Assembly (NCBI GenBank): GCA_030522415.1
Contig: CM060112.1
Coordinates: forward strand, 6,355,001 to 6,419,000
From: Channallabes apus
Taxonomy: Eukaryota > Chordata > Actinopteri > Siluriformes > Clariidae
Reading direction: 5' to 3'
DNA length: 64,000 nucleotides
Of the stretch, positions 31,600 through 43,677 are shown piece by piece. The position numbers and the translations under genes are program-made. The notes under the pieces are model-generated. The model saw only the letters and a list, made by a program, of their open reading frames with translations, ran no database searches and had not been told where the DNA came from. The first letter of the stretch is position 1. Every line of letters begins with the position of its first letter.

Positions 31600-31895
31600 A
31601 ATTTACATACAGATGTCACCATTAAAAACCTGCGTTTCGAGAAAAGGGATCCCGTGACTTGCCGCGGCTTTGCGCGGCTGCGTGCGGGAAGCTGTGAACA
31701 TGCCCTTCATTACCTGTAGGGGGCAGTCGTGTTTCAGTCTGAAGTATTGTGTGTCTACTGAAGCCGAAAATGTGTGCTAATTAAACTGCGCATGCGTGTT
31801 TGGAGTCGCTGTGCCCGCGCTGTGTATCAGTCGGTTGGGAATCATCACGGAGGTTACAACACGGCGTGGCTGCAGCTGGAGTTTGTCGTGTTTGA
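31600..31895 (+). other. GC-rich block with a possible 5' exon and donor
   Basis: GC-rich sequence (CCGCGGCTTTGCGCGGCTGC) starting CATACAGATGTCACC. It ends at GTTTGAG followed by the strong donor GTAAGTTTAG at 31,896. The initial stretch recurs inverted at about 46,715. It may be a promoter-proximal non-coding exon or the end of a transposon. Confidence 0.35.
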
Positions 31896-32059
31896 GGTAA
31901 GTTTAGCTTTCTTTTTTGGATGTGATTCTCACTTTCATGACTCCCAATTAATGTTCATCTTAATCTCAGGACGTACAATTAGCAATTTCAGTTTTTAATA
32001 GTGTGGAGATTCACAAAACACCGTTTTCGTGTAAAAACCTGAACCTACGGAGCCCCCAT

Positions 32060-32105
32060 GGGTCCTGTGGTAAATAAATAAATAAATAAATAAATAAAAT
32101 AATAA
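32060..32105. repeat. (AAAT)n microsatellite
   Basis: About eight TAAA units near 32,070-32,100. Confidence 0.85.
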
Positions 32106-32359
32106 CGAACCGAGTGCGCGGATTAATACACCGAGATGTGTGTTTCTTACCCCCACCCCGAGTGAAAACGGCGTGTTCAGACAAAGGCTCGCCAGTTAGA
32201 TGCCATTTCTGAACAAACTGAGTCGTGTGTGTTAAAGCATTAAATGGTAAAAGAGCACTAGCAATAAACGTTTTTTTTTCTGAAGCCGAACTTTATTAAT
32301 GAGTTACGAGTAAAGAACCTGTACATATGTTCATACAGTATTGACAGCAGCTCTAATTT

Positions 32360-33335
32360 ACTGCGGTAAAGCCAGCCGCGGTTCAGAAAAACACGGTCAA
32401 GCCAGCCGCGATTGATTTTAGTGCGCGCGCATATTACAGTGATTACGGTAGTTTCATGAACAACAGAGAGAATGCCCCATATCTGAAAAATGCTGCAGTA
32501 AAATAGTTTCATATGTGGTGTGTATATAGTATGGGACGTCCTGAATAAGAACTGATCATTGTTTTTTTCTACTTATTAGAAATGGGGTCTTTATACCCCT
32601 TTAAAATGTAATAATGCCCCATATCTGAAAAATGCTGCAGTAAAATAGTTTCATATGTGGTGTGTATATAGTATGGGACGTCCTGAATAAGAACTGATCA
32701 TTGTTTTTTTCTACTTTTTTTTTCATCATATAATGTGTGTACATTATGTGGGATAAAAACTGACCATGGCGTTTTATACTTACTAGAATTTATTTTTTCA
32801 TAGGTCTCTGAAGTGAAATAAAGGCATTTTATTTAACTTTTTTTCCCCATTGTGAACATTTGTTTATTTGACCTCTCTTCCAAAGCAGACGTTAATCCTC
32901 ATTATAGAAAACATTCATTGAAGAATAACTGCTACTTTTGAACAGTAAAACAAAATAAAAATCAATTCTGGTATTTAGAAAGACTAAATACATTATTTTG
33001 TCTGTTTTCTACGAATTCTGCTGTAACTTATCTACATAAAACAATTATTTGAATGGTGAATATTTAAGAAAAATATTGTAACAGACAACCGTCAAAGTCA
33101 CCAATAAATAACACGGATATTAAAGCAGAAATGCAAATAAATAAGCAAGTAAAAATTGACGAGCATGTTGTATTATCTCTCAGTCCTGGGCGTCTAAATG
33201 AAAAGCGCTCTGAAAGCGCGTTGTCTCTGTGTCGGTCCTGAAACTACCGTAATCACTGTAATATGTGCGCACACTAAAATCAATCGCGGCTGGCTTGACC
33301 GTGTTTTTCTGAACCGCGGCTGGCTTTACCGCAGT
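32360..33335. mobile_element. Fold-back DNA transposon with about 97-bp inverted ends
   Basis: Inverted ends start ACTGCGGTAAAGCCAGCCGC and are near identical over about 97 bp (32,360-32,456 and 33,240-33,335). The exact 8-bp duplication TCTAATTT flanks it (32,352-32,359 and 33,336-33,343). Within it, a block of about 100 bp beginning AATGCCCCATATCTGAAAAA occurs twice, at about 32,471 and 32,613. It is non-coding. The 8-bp duplication suggests hAT or another 8-bp superfamily; the ends do not look like typical hAT. Confidence 0.88.
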
Positions 33336-33639
33336 TCTAATTTGTCTAAATCGCATTGCAGACAATAAAAATAAGTCGAGTCATCCTGTGACCCTGCATG
33401 CTTAATCTTTGCACACATGATTCTTGCTTCTCACTTTTTCCTTAATAAACGTATTTTCTAACGGTGCCAGAAACTTTGTGTTAGTAGCACTGCTTGACAT
33501 GCTTGATGCCTTCCTCTTTTGTAATTTGCTTTGGATAAAGGCAAACTTACAAAAGATGAAGAAAATGCCTAAATGTAGTTGTACGAATAAAAGATTATGT
33601 AATGATACAATGTAAATATTTTCACAGAAACAAAGTGTA

Positions 33640-34265
33640 AAGATGAGACGTGAATCTGAAGAGGATCTCTTTGATGATTGCCTGGTAAAGCATTGTTTTC
33701 TTATTAATTATACAATTTATTAATACCTTGAATATAGTGTTTGTTGTATTGGACAGAAGCATATAAATGCAAATGAATATATAAATATGAGTAATTATTG
33801 AACGAATTTTCATGTTTGGACTAACCCTTTAAATACAAACTCAGCATTCATCATAGGATTTCCTGACACTGTAAAGCCATCTCATGCCATGTTTTACTGA
33901 TGCAAGATTAGTGCTAAAGCAATTTAACCCAAGTTTAACAATATGAAGTATATGAAGTGATGGTCATTTTTTTATTATCATTTATTTTTATTATTATTTT
34001 TTTCTCAATGAAGTCAGCACAGGTTGAAGCAATTCAGATTTTTTTTGTTTCTCAAAATAAATGATTTATTTTCTTGTAAATTTTATGCAGGGGAACAGAC
34101 GAAGTGACACCTTCTTAAAATCCTTGTCGTCCGTGCTGTTGAAGGGGAAGAACCGGTTGGTGTATCCATAATCCTTGAAGGAGAGGCTATTTTCAGAAAG
34201 TTCTTCTAGAACTTGATGGGATTAAGCTATCACCAAAAGTGCAAGCTTTAAAGATGAAGTTATCA
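33640..34265 (+). pseudogene. Possible SAMD3-like gene relic (C-terminal exons)
   Basis: Exon-like 33,630-33,682 (KMRRESEEDLFDDCL, donor GGTAAAG) and 34,091-34,275 after TTTTATGCAG. The latter carries, in shifting frames, ILVVRAVEGEEPVGVSIILE then GEAIFRK and KLSPKVQALKMKLSS. This pattern resembles the C-terminus of multicopy fish proteins annotated as SAM-domain-containing 3-like, with the middle part deleted. AATAAA occurs at 34,667. I am not certain of the family. Confidence 0.35.
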
Positions 34266-34275
34266 TCTTAAAACA

Positions 34276-34985
34276 TTTGATTTGGCTTGACTACAAGTGT
34301 TTACATGTTGTGTTTACATGTTCAGCTTAAAATGTTTTCATGCATTAAGGTTTCAATGGCATACTTTTAAGTGCACTAGTCCAGAGTGCTGATTTGAAAG
34401 TTGCAACTTCACTGCTTCAGAGGGCTATTACGTTTTAACGTTTATTCTACAGTTTGTTTAAAGTATTTTCTGCTGCATTTTATTTCTAAATGAATGCTGT
34501 ATTTTATTTATTTATTATTTTACACAATTTTGTTTAAAACAAGTATTTCAGGCCCTGGTGCCGTGCAGTTTTTTTCTATGGATGCAAAATTTAGCTGAAT
34601 GCACTTTTATTAAAAAGACAACTTGGATCTAGACTGTGAATGTCACAAATATTTGGTAATGTTGGTGAATAAACTGTTTAATTATATTTTAGTTGTGTGA
34701 TTTATGAAAGATATAGATGAAATAATTACTTAAGTTTCTTTCCAAAGCATAAATTAGCAATGTTTACATTATTATAGGGAGTAATATAAATTGATAAAAC
34801 CAAGTAAGGGAAAATCTCACAAAACAAAATGATAGTAATTTCATAAAATCAAGGTTCCTGCTGATACAACAATGCATTAACTTTAGATTTATTTAAAATA
34901 ATCAAGTAATTTGTGCATTAAGTATAATTATGTAACTTTTACTTGATTTATTTTATTGTTAATTTAATTAAGTAGATTTTATCTG
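34276..34985. other. No gene seen
   Basis: AT-rich DNA, possibly the 3' UTR of the preceding relic. Confidence 0.35.
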
Positions 34986-34989
34986 ACAA

Positions 34990-35100
34990 TTACGGGTGAG
35001 TTTGTTTGTAGCATGCAGTAAAGTGTATGTGACACAAAAATATATATTTGTAATATCGTGCAATCTCTGCTATCCGCTAGCAAACTTGAGCGATTCTTTT
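34990..35100. mobile_element. Harbinger MITE fragment
   Basis: GTTTGTAGCATGCAGTAAAGTG through TATCCGCTAGCAAACTTGAG matches 36,815-36,915 and the core of 17,848-18,549. Confidence 0.7.
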
Positions 35101-35688
35101 ATTTTTTATATAATATAAAGTATGTTTACAGTATAAACTTTCTATGTACGGGTCCAATCAGAAAAATTTAACCAGAAAACAGCATATTACATTGATTACA
35201 TTTTCCTGAGGCTGGACAATGGAATAAACTGTGGGATAAACTGTAGAACTGAACAGAATTTTTTTTTCCATGTGACTTGAAAAGCCTTCCATCTAGTTAA
35301 ATATAAATATTAAAACTCTGATCATGTTATCTAGTTTAATTTCGTGTTTTCGCTACATAAATAAGACAGTAGGTTCTCTATTCAACCCCTTAAAATTTCA
35401 AATGTAATCTAAAAATGGCCTAGCTTGTACAGGCTACTATACGCTCATCAGCAGTCGGCGCCCCGCTGTAACCAGCAGATCAAAGGAGCAGTTATCGGCT
35501 GACACGTAGCCTTCTGAGTTTGGAGACCCACAGAACCCCCACTGTAATTCCCCCATCTCACCTTTCATTCACATAAGGTGTGAAGTTATCAAACCGGTTT
35601 CCGGGAATGGGGTAGAATTGGGGGGTTTTAAAACAAACGAGCAGGCGTCTCTGCCTAAAATGTTTTTCGCCAGCAAAACACCTTTCTC

Positions 35689-35747
<59 letters not shown>

Positions 35748-36530
35748 ATTCAGGGCTATTTATGATGGAGACACCTTTTTACGTTTTAAATATGTAAAAC
35801 CTCCGCTGCGTGTATTCATTCACAGGCTGCAGCGCGCGCACAGAGAAATAGGAGACTGTGGTGTATGAGTGGATTGGAGAGAAGAGAGCTGTTCAGTTAC
35901 TATAAAATATATATATATAAACATAATATGATCTTTTTGAGTTATAATGTTTTTTTTAATTATTCATAAGAAAACCTTTCAGTTTTGTAAATATTCTAGT
36001 TATAGTGTGTTATGTTTTTCTTTAGGTTAAACGGTTTTGAGAATTAGACCATCCAGCTAAGATAAATATTATGTCGTTGATTGATAAAATCTGGATTAAG
36101 GATAATTTATTTTATTTAATTTGTATTTTTCACCTTCCCCCCCCCTGAGGGATTGCCACCTTATTGTGGTCAGGGGGATTGCGTGCCACAGTGACCTTAA
36201 CAGCTATACCAACAGGAGCTTAGTCTTTGGAGGTGGGGGATGCATGTTGAAATGCAGACTTTTTAACCCAAGACTATATAAGTTTTTACAGTACTTAGAT
36301 AAGAGGGAATCAAAAACTGCCCCCAAAAATGTTTTACTGCAAGTTTGAAAAACCCACTCTCACATCACCTAACACACACACAAATTATTTGCAAACCGGT
36401 TTCGCTGACACTTTGAGTGTAATTCATAAATTTACTGAACATATTCAAATAAACACACCATACGGCAAATAAATCATCTCAAAGCGTTTATTTTTTGGGT
36501 CATAAATGCAGTGTTCATTTACATTCCTGT
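35101..36530. other. No gene seen; microsatellite and repeat fragment
   Basis: Contains (CT)n(AT)n at 35,689-35,742 and, at about 36,140-36,240, a GC-rich block (GATTGCCACCTTATTGTGGT) that looks like the 5' end of a dispersed fish repeat. No coding exon is recognisable. Confidence 0.35.
35689..35742. repeat. (CT)n(AT)n compound microsatellite
   Basis: About 12 CT units followed by about 15 AT units. Confidence 0.95.
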
Positions 36531-36533
36531 GTA

Positions 36534-37238
36534 TCCATGTTACGTCAGAGGACATGTGCCGATGTTTATCACACAATCCAATAAGAGAGATTACTCACTC
36601 CCAAAGGTTTTTTGCGCCATATTTCGATTTTTAAAAAAGTTGCTCATTTTCACCACGAACACGGATGAGTCTTCGGGTTTCCTCAGCCGTCCATATACAG
36701 AATATAAATTACAAAACTGTGGTCACGTTGCAATAAGTAAGAATAGTGTAAGCAAAACAAACAATGCGTTATCAAATGCTCGGCAAAATGCCGTGCTACT
36801 GAACTTTCATATTTGTTTGTAGCATGCAGTAAAGTGTATGTGACATAAAAATATATATTTGTAATATTGTGCAATATGTGCTATCCGCTAGCAAACTTTA
36901 GCGATTTTTTTTGCAAACGTTTCTTTACAGAACATCACCATAAACACAGACACAAGACTAAAGGTAATATACATAAAATGAAAACTTGTCATAAAAATCT
37001 TTATTAATGGCAAAAATGACTTAACATTTATGGGTCTGTTTGCTCGAGTGAGCAGCCATGTTGAAAACTTCGCTTAGCCCTTCGTTTGAAGTGAGGTCCT
37101 GAAAAATCTTCATTTGGAGGGCTATCTAGCCCTTCCCCCCTCCCCCTACACCTCCAACGAAAAGAGAAATGAGACACCACTACCCCTGCACGTGAACGCG
37201 TCAAATGGAAGGGTAGGGGGAAGGGTTGGGATTCAGCC
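36534..37238. mobile_element. Harbinger MITE, copy 2
   Basis: Aligns with 17,848-18,549 (GACATGTGCCGATGTTTATC, ATTACTCACTCCCAAAGG, TGTTTGCTCGAGTGAGCAGC) and ends GGGATTCAGCC followed by TTA at 37,239. It includes an extra 150 bp absent from copy 1 (about 36,625-36,800). The left end was not identified. Confidence 0.75.
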
Positions 37239-37357
37239 TTAATATTGGAGCAATAAAATTTACTTAAAATCTGTGTCCAAATTGTTATGAGGATTTTATC
37301 AAGTAAATCTTACAAGTTCTTTTTTTCAGTGCATGGGTGAACACGATGTTTTAAGAA

Positions 37358-37363
<6 letters not shown>

Positions 37364-37424
<61 letters not shown>

Positions 37425-37440
37425 TGTGTGTGTGTGTGTG
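37364..37440. repeat. (AT)n(GT)n microsatellite
   Basis: About 28 AT units then about eight GT units. Confidence 0.95.
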
Positions 37441-37715
37441 ACCGGTGCAACTCACACGTCCTATTCCATTGTCATTCATACTGCCGTAGTTTTTAGAGCC
37501 CTAAAAAAGCATTCGCTAGTAAGTAAGTAAATAAAAGACAAATGAATAAATAGTTTTAAATTATATATATACAGGGGCGTAGATTTAGGGTGGACGGAGG
37601 GGATGTGTCCCCACCAATATCCTCCGACCATTGAAATGTCCCCACCAATAATTTAATCCACTTTTTTTTAAATCGTTCTGTCAACATTAACCTAGACACG
37701 CAGAAAGGGATAAAT

Positions 37716-38040
37716 CGTCTCGGGTTACATTTCTGTAACCCTGTTCCCTGAAAGGCGGGAACGAGATGCTGCGTGAAAACGCTATGGGAACCAGTTTGTC
37801 GCGTTGCCGGTCGTTGAAGCATGCTGTGAAAACACGCCAAAGTTTTTGGCTATATATAACCTCGACAGGTGACGTCATCTGATTAGATGTAGGTGGAGGT
37901 TATAAAAACAGGTGAGCCGGCAACGACCTCAGATTAATTTGTCTGAACAGCCGTCCGGTCACGTGGTAGTGCGGCATTGCGACGCAGCATCTCGTTCCCG
38001 CCTTTCAGGGAACAGGGTTACAGAAATGTAACCCGAGACG
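37716..38040. repeat. DIRS left-end palindrome, copy 1
   Basis: Arms 37,716-37,774 and 37,982-38,040 are perfect inverted repeats of 59 bp, starting CGTCTCGGGTTACATTTCTG. Each arm contains the smaller hairpin GGGTTACATTTCTGTAACCC. Confidence 0.95.
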
Positions 38041-38186
38041 TTCCCTAGCAAGGCTACACTCGATGCTGCGTGAAAACGCTATGGGAACGAGAATACCAAC
38101 GCCGCCGCACTACAGGTGTCTGGACCCCAAGGTTGTGTAGCGTGTGCGCGCAAAGCCAAGAAGGTCTCAGAGCTATGCCTGGGCAG

Positions 38187-39283
38187 CTAACTCGGGGGCA
38201 GTGAGCCCGGAGTAGCATGAACATCCAGATTTATAAATGTAAGAAATGTGTGCGGGGAGGAACCAACCCTTCGCGCCACACAATTACTGCAGGGGATACC
38301 TCCTGCTGGTGAGACTGGGATGATCACCCTGGTTGGGTGAGCCCTGCTTCCCAGAGGCGAAGTGAACCCACGCGCCTCATAGGAGAGGGCAATATGCATC
38401 TCTCACCCAGTAGCTGATGCGGTGGACGTGAATCTGAAGAGCACATACTGGATAGTAAGTGAAGTTTCTCCTGCTCCGAAGCTGTAAAAGGCGGAGGACA
38501 GAAGGCTTCAAACAATGCAGCTAAGAAAATCCTGATGGTACTAGGGCACAAGCCCAAGGACAAGCTTTTACTGCAGAAGCTCCAGCACTGAAACATTTTG
38601 GCAGTGGACTGGGTCTACCTGCTTGGCACACACTTGTTGCAGGGGAATACCTCTTGCTAATCCAATAGCTGAGGCGATCCCCTGGTTGAATGAGCCCTGA
38701 TTCCTAGAGGCGAAGTGAGCCCACGCGCCTCATAGGAGAGGGCAATAGCATCTCTCATCCAGAGCATGAAGAAGTTGCTCTGACCTACGCCACTAGCTGA
38801 TGCGGTGGACGTAGATCTGAAGAGCACATGCTGGACACAGCAAGTGAAGTCTCTCCTGCTCCGAAGCTGTAAGCGCGGAGGACAGAAGGCTTCAAAAGCA
38901 ATAGGGTGCCTGTTGGGTTTATAGTTAGCTTTTGGAAGATAGTTGAGAGAGGATGCAGTTACGCACGTCCTGAAAGTGCTAGGGCATAGACCCGAGGACG
39001 GAAACTCCAGCACTTCGGCAGTGCTTCGAAACAATTCGGCAGTGGACTGGGTTTACCTGCTTAGCAGACACTTGCTGCAGGGGAATACCTCTTGCTAGTG
39101 CAATAGATGAGGCAACCCCCAGGGTTGAAAGAGCCCTGATTCCCAGAGGCGAAGTGAACCCACGCGCCTCATAGGAGAGGGCAATAGCATCTCTCATCCA
39201 AAACATGTAGAAGCTGCTCTGACCTACGCCACTAGCTGATGCGGTGGACGTAAATCTGAAGAGCAGTAAAAGGCGAAGCATAT
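38187..39283 (-). pseudogene. DIRS tyrosine recombinase, C-terminal half present three times in tandem
   Basis: Three direct repeats at 38,275-38,626, 38,627-39,062 and 39,063-39,283, each with AGGCGAAGTGA.CCCACGCG and CCTCATAGGAGAGGGCAATA. On the minus strand each reads the IALSYEARG(F/L)TSPLGIRAHSTRG type catalytic block (R..H..R region) in a broken frame. Normal copies, such as 54,649-55,869, have one. No active recombinase can be made. Confidence 0.8.
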
Positions 39284-39308
39284 CTTAGAAGGCAAGAGGT
39301 CCGCCTTG

Positions 39309-40442
39309 CTACATGAAAATCTCTCCCTGACTACTTCGGAGTGGGGTTACCATTCCCCGTGTGTCAGAGATAGACTGGACAGTACTACTGCTCCCGCATC
39401 CATGCTGGAATGTAAATCGCTCTGAGGGACAGGAACCTGGTGCGCTAGCTGTTAGCGGCGCGAGCACAGTCCGCCCTGGCGATAATATATGAGACTGCCA
39501 TAGTGTTGTCCCCCGCACTAGGACATGGCAGCCTCTCAACTGCTGGAGGAAGTGCTTTAGGGCCAGAAATAGAGCCATCATTTCGAGGCAATTGCTGTGC
39601 CATGCGAGAAGATAGCCTCTCCAGCTCCCTTGGGCTGGACAGTCATCAGAGACCGCACCCCAGCCTATGAGGGAAGCATCTGTCGTTAGTCTCAGCGACG
39701 ACAAGATGAACTTAGAGTGGGACCCAGAGTAGAGACCGGGGTCTGAACCACGTAGAAAGGGTACGAAGCACCTGGCGCGTAACCCATATTGGGGATTGGC
39801 CCTAGTGATATCCCCTGGTTCTTAGCCACAACTTAGAATGCTCTCATGTGCAGAAGGTCCAAAGGTGTCACCGTGGATACAGCTGCCATGAGAGCTAGGA
39901 TGTCTGAAAGTGATGGTCACCTTCTGGTCTAGCTTGTTTTCCTTGAGGGTGTTGAGAATGGGTTCGATACGAGCGGGAGACAGCTGTGCCCGCTTACGAC
40001 CGAATCCCATATAGCACCCAATGTGTTGTCCTCTGCACAGGAAAGAGCACGCTTTCGTGGTGTTGGGTCCCAGTCCTGAGAACAGAGATGAGCTAGGACG
40101 ACATGCTGATGTCGAAGCACTAGCCACCGGATGCCCTGGGACTCCCGTAAGAGCCAGGGCTAAATCCGTGTATTTTGTATGTGTGCGGGTGAGCTAGACC
40201 AATGGAAGGACCCGATACTGGTAAGCTTCGCCCCCGAAAGCGAACCTCAGGATCTCCCTGTGTTGTGGCAATGTTTCTGTATGAAAGTAAGCGTCCTTAA
40301 ATCGATTGTCAGAAACAATCGCTTGGTAGGATTGAGAGCAATCACCTTTACAGTCTGAACTGTATTCATTGATTTTCAGGTAGCGGGAGAGCCCGCAGAA
40401 TCTGAAATATTGGACGCAGCCCCCGTTCCTCTTGGGAACCAA
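39309..40442 (-). pseudogene. DIRS RT and RNase H remnant
   Basis: RNase H piece at 39,309-39,704 (TTDASLIGWGAVSDDCPAQG, NCLEMMALFLALKHFLQQLR); RT palm piece at 40,194-40,442 (FKDAYFHTETLPQHREILRF, YQYRVLPL). The frame is interrupted several times. Confidence 0.75.
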
Positions 40443-40929
40443 GAATACCGACTGTAGTAGCCTGACTCACTGTCTGGTGGGGGAACATGTTCCATGGCCC
40501 CCTTCCCCGGCAGCCTGTCAGCAGATGCGCACTTTCTGGTTTCATGGAAGTGGAGGCCACGCCATTGAAAACACAGAAGGTGAAGTGAGAACTGAATCCT
40601 GTAGTTCCTCTCTCCAGTGCTTAGTACCCAAGGAGATATACTTGGCAGTAGCTTCCACGCTGCCAGTTTCTCATAAAAGGGCAAAAGTTTCGTCAGCTTG
40701 GTTAAACAGGGGGGAGGATGTTAGATGTTCGGCATCCTGAAGCATGGCAGGAAAAACCGAAGAACCAACAGCCTATTGGAGACTGGTGTTGCCCGAACAC
40801 CAGTGGTGGCGGAGCAAAACACCGACCTCCTGGGGGTGCCAGGGAGAACACATATTCGTTAAAAAGGAATTCTGGGTGCCTTTCCCTATTGGGGGGGCCA
40901 CCCCCATTTATTTTATTTTATACATACAT

Positions 40930-40931
40930 AC

Positions 40932-40985
<54 letters not shown>
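40930..40985. repeat. (AT)n microsatellite inside the DIRS copy
   Basis: About 22 AT units. Confidence 0.95.
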
Positions 40986-41841
40986 TTAATCAGTCTGACC
41001 TCCTGTGTGCAGTGGAGCACCAAGCAGGCAGATAAAACTCTACACAGCTAGAAAGGAAGTATAAGCTTACCAGGGAGGATGATGTCCCAGGAGAGAGATA
41101 GCCTGTGAAGCGTCTCTGCTATCTGGGCGTCATCATACAATCCCGCGTTTCCATATCGACTGTATTTAAATAAACAAATAAGTCGATGGCATGAAAAACA
41201 CAGCATAAATACAACCTACTCCATGAAAGGGTTAACTCATATGAAGAGAGCTGGGGGGGGGGAGAGAGCGTCATTGAGGCTCCGCCCCCCCGGCCACCCG
41301 ACAGAAGCTGCCGTCTACTGCTTGTTTTAGTGCTTAAGGCTATTTTCATCTCCGGTAAAAAAGAGAGAAATCCTCGTGATGACAACGCGGAAGAAAGGAG
41401 TTTTCTTACCTCCGTCTGCCGCAGCTCTGTCAGATGCACGAGTTTTAAGCCAGGAACGCGCGGCGGCTCGCAGCTTCTCACGGAATGCGCGGCGCGCGCA
41501 GCACTAGTCGGAGCAGTGTAGAGATCGCACTCCGATATGGATTATCACACACGGAGGGATTTAAACTCGTCAAATCGGTGAGTTAAACACCTTCTTATTT
41601 TGCTGGTTTATCACAAGCACGCTTCACAACTAGGCTCTGAAGACAAATGATCTGAGGTCGTTGCCGGCTCACCTGTTTTTATAACCTCCACCTACATCTA
41701 ATCAGATGACGTCACCTGTCGAGGTTATATGTAGCCAAAAACTTTGGCGTGTTTTCACAGCATGCTTCAACGACCGGCAACGCGACAAACTGGTTCCCAT
41801 AGCGTTTTCACGCAGCATCGAGTGTAGCCTTGCTAGGGAAC

Positions 41842-42240
41842 ACGTTCTCTCCTTGAGTCCTCCCGCCCCCAAAACACATATGAACATTTTGATTGGCTGT
41901 GCCTTTCCCTGCCATCATGTGATAGACGATTGGCTGCGTTCAGACACAAGCAGCGCCAAATGCAGTGGACTCACATTCAGTACAGCAGGCCAGGATATAG
42001 TCTGTGAATACGGACGTAAAACTAACAGCAGATTAAACAGCTAAATGTAAAAGTATAAATATGATCCCTGTCAGTCTCCTAATCTAGTGACTGTTTGTCA
42101 GAAATCAGTATTGTGAAAGAAATTGATACTAATATTGCCATATGGCTAGAATTTTGTTGACACCAATAGACAATCCACTTCAGAAAAATAGTTTTTAAAA
42201 TGCATTCACTTACTTGGCGAACATTAATGATTTGATTCGA
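41842..42240. other. No gene seen
   Basis: Unique-looking sequence between the DIRS right end and the Tc1-like end. Confidence 0.35.
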
Positions 42241-42299
42241 GGTTTGCACACTAAGACTCAGAAAAAGTTAAATAAAATGATTGCTGTTTAAATGGCATG

Positions 42300-42667
42300 T
42301 GTTTATCCTGTTTTGTCAGGTAACAGAACCTAAACACCTGTGCTGTATATCAGACAGCGATGGAGAGAGTGTAGATTACACACAGGTGCTCTCTAGTCAT
42401 TAGCACTCATCAGGCAATGTCTATGGCCAACTGACTGCACTCAGACCAAAGGGGGCTGAATAATTACACACACCCCACTTTTCAGTTATTTATTTGTAAA
42501 AAAAAAATGTTTGAAATCATGTATGATTTTCGTTCCACTTCTCGCGTGTACACAACTTTGTATTGGTCTTTCACGTGGAATTCCAATAAAATTGATTCAT
42601 GTTTGTGGCTGTAATGTGACAAAATGTGGAAAAGTTCACGGGGGGCGAATACTTTTGCAAGCCACTG
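42300..42667. mobile_element. Tc1-like transposon end
   Basis: Sequence from about 42,420 (GCAATGTCTATGGCCAACTG) to GGGCGAATACTTTTGCAAGCCACTG with TA at 42,668 is the typical outer end of a common fish Tc1 family. Only one end is present, and no transposase. The left limit is uncertain. Confidence 0.65.
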
Positions 42668-42679
42668 TAGTTGTCCTGA

Positions 42680-43060
42680 GATTTAACATTGTTACCAATA
42701 ATAGGCTGAGGCATTCTCTGTCCATGCTCATAAGGAATCCCTCAATGATTTTCAATTAGGGGACAGAAGCAGATCAGCCATGTTGTAGTTCAGGTGAAGA
42801 GGCGAGTTCACAAGGAGGTCAATCTGAATGTTGATTATACAGTATATAACATATAATATGTGTGCGTGTATTATACATGTTGATTATACTAATATTTAGC
42901 ATTATGAGGAGTGATAGGCTGAGGATGTAAGTGATTCATTAGTGTTTTTGGCAAAAGTTTTGAACTGACATTTCACTTTTTTGTCACGCTATTTCATCAG
43001 GTGGCAATGCTGTCCGGTCCTAGTGCAGTCAGAGGGGAAGAGTTAGGGTCAAAGCCATTG
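42680..43060. other. No gene seen
   Basis: AT-rich intergenic sequence without recognisable features. Confidence 0.35.
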
Positions 43061-43275
43061 TTCACCCCCAAAAAAACTTTACTCACTATTTACTCCTTAA
43101 GTGGTTCCAAACTTTAATGATTTTCTTTATTTTGTTGAATACAAAATAAGATATTGGGGAAAAAAGCTGAAAACATTGACTTCCGTAGCAGGAAAAACAA
43201 ATACTATGTAAATCAATGATTACAGGTTTTCAGCATTCTACAAAATATCATCTTTAGTGTTTATCAGAAGAAAAA
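43060..43275. repeat. Dispersed fish DNA repeat fragment
   Basis: CACTATTTACTCCTTAAGTGGTTCC, GTTGAATACAAAATAAGATA, CATTGACTTCCGTAG and ATTCTACAAAATATCATCTT follow the order of a widespread short teleost element with internal inverted symmetry. Confidence 0.5.
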
Positions 43276-43677
43276 AAGAACAGCCTGGACAATATTGATG
43301 TCAAACAAATATGCCAGCAGTTTATTTTTGTTAACGAGAGGCGAAGGCATGTTTTTGTCTCCTTCATATAGGAGCAATAGGCATTGAGCTGTTGTGTGGT
43401 ACTCTACCTAGTAGTTCATGTTTAGATGTAATCTACTTTTATATATATACAGATGATTGAGATGTTTCATTTGCACTAGGGCTCAATAAAGAATAGTTTT
43501 TATTTTATTAAAGACTATCTTTTTGTCAGTTATGAAACATTCCTTTAACTTTACACTATTCCTTAATTTAACTTAATGAATTGCATTTCGAGTGGATTAA
43601 TATAAATCGAAGCATTGCTAGTATTAATGTAAAGTGATTTCGCACCATATTAAGAAAAACATGTATTCAGTGGACAT

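Larger units (their letters stand above)
37716..41841 (-). mobile_element. DIRS-type retrotransposon, degenerate, with both ends
   Basis: Pieces on the minus strand in order from the right: Ser/Arg-rich ORF1-like region (41,119-41,481), RT (40,194-40,442), RNase H (39,309-39,704) and tyrosine-recombinase pieces (38,187-39,281). Left end 37,716-38,040 is a palindrome with 59-bp arms. The right end (41,640-41,841) is inverted relative to the left, and its outer 45 bp match the inner left segment 38,041-38,090. Such split ends and the lack of target duplication characterise DIRS elements. Frames are broken throughout. Confidence 0.85.
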
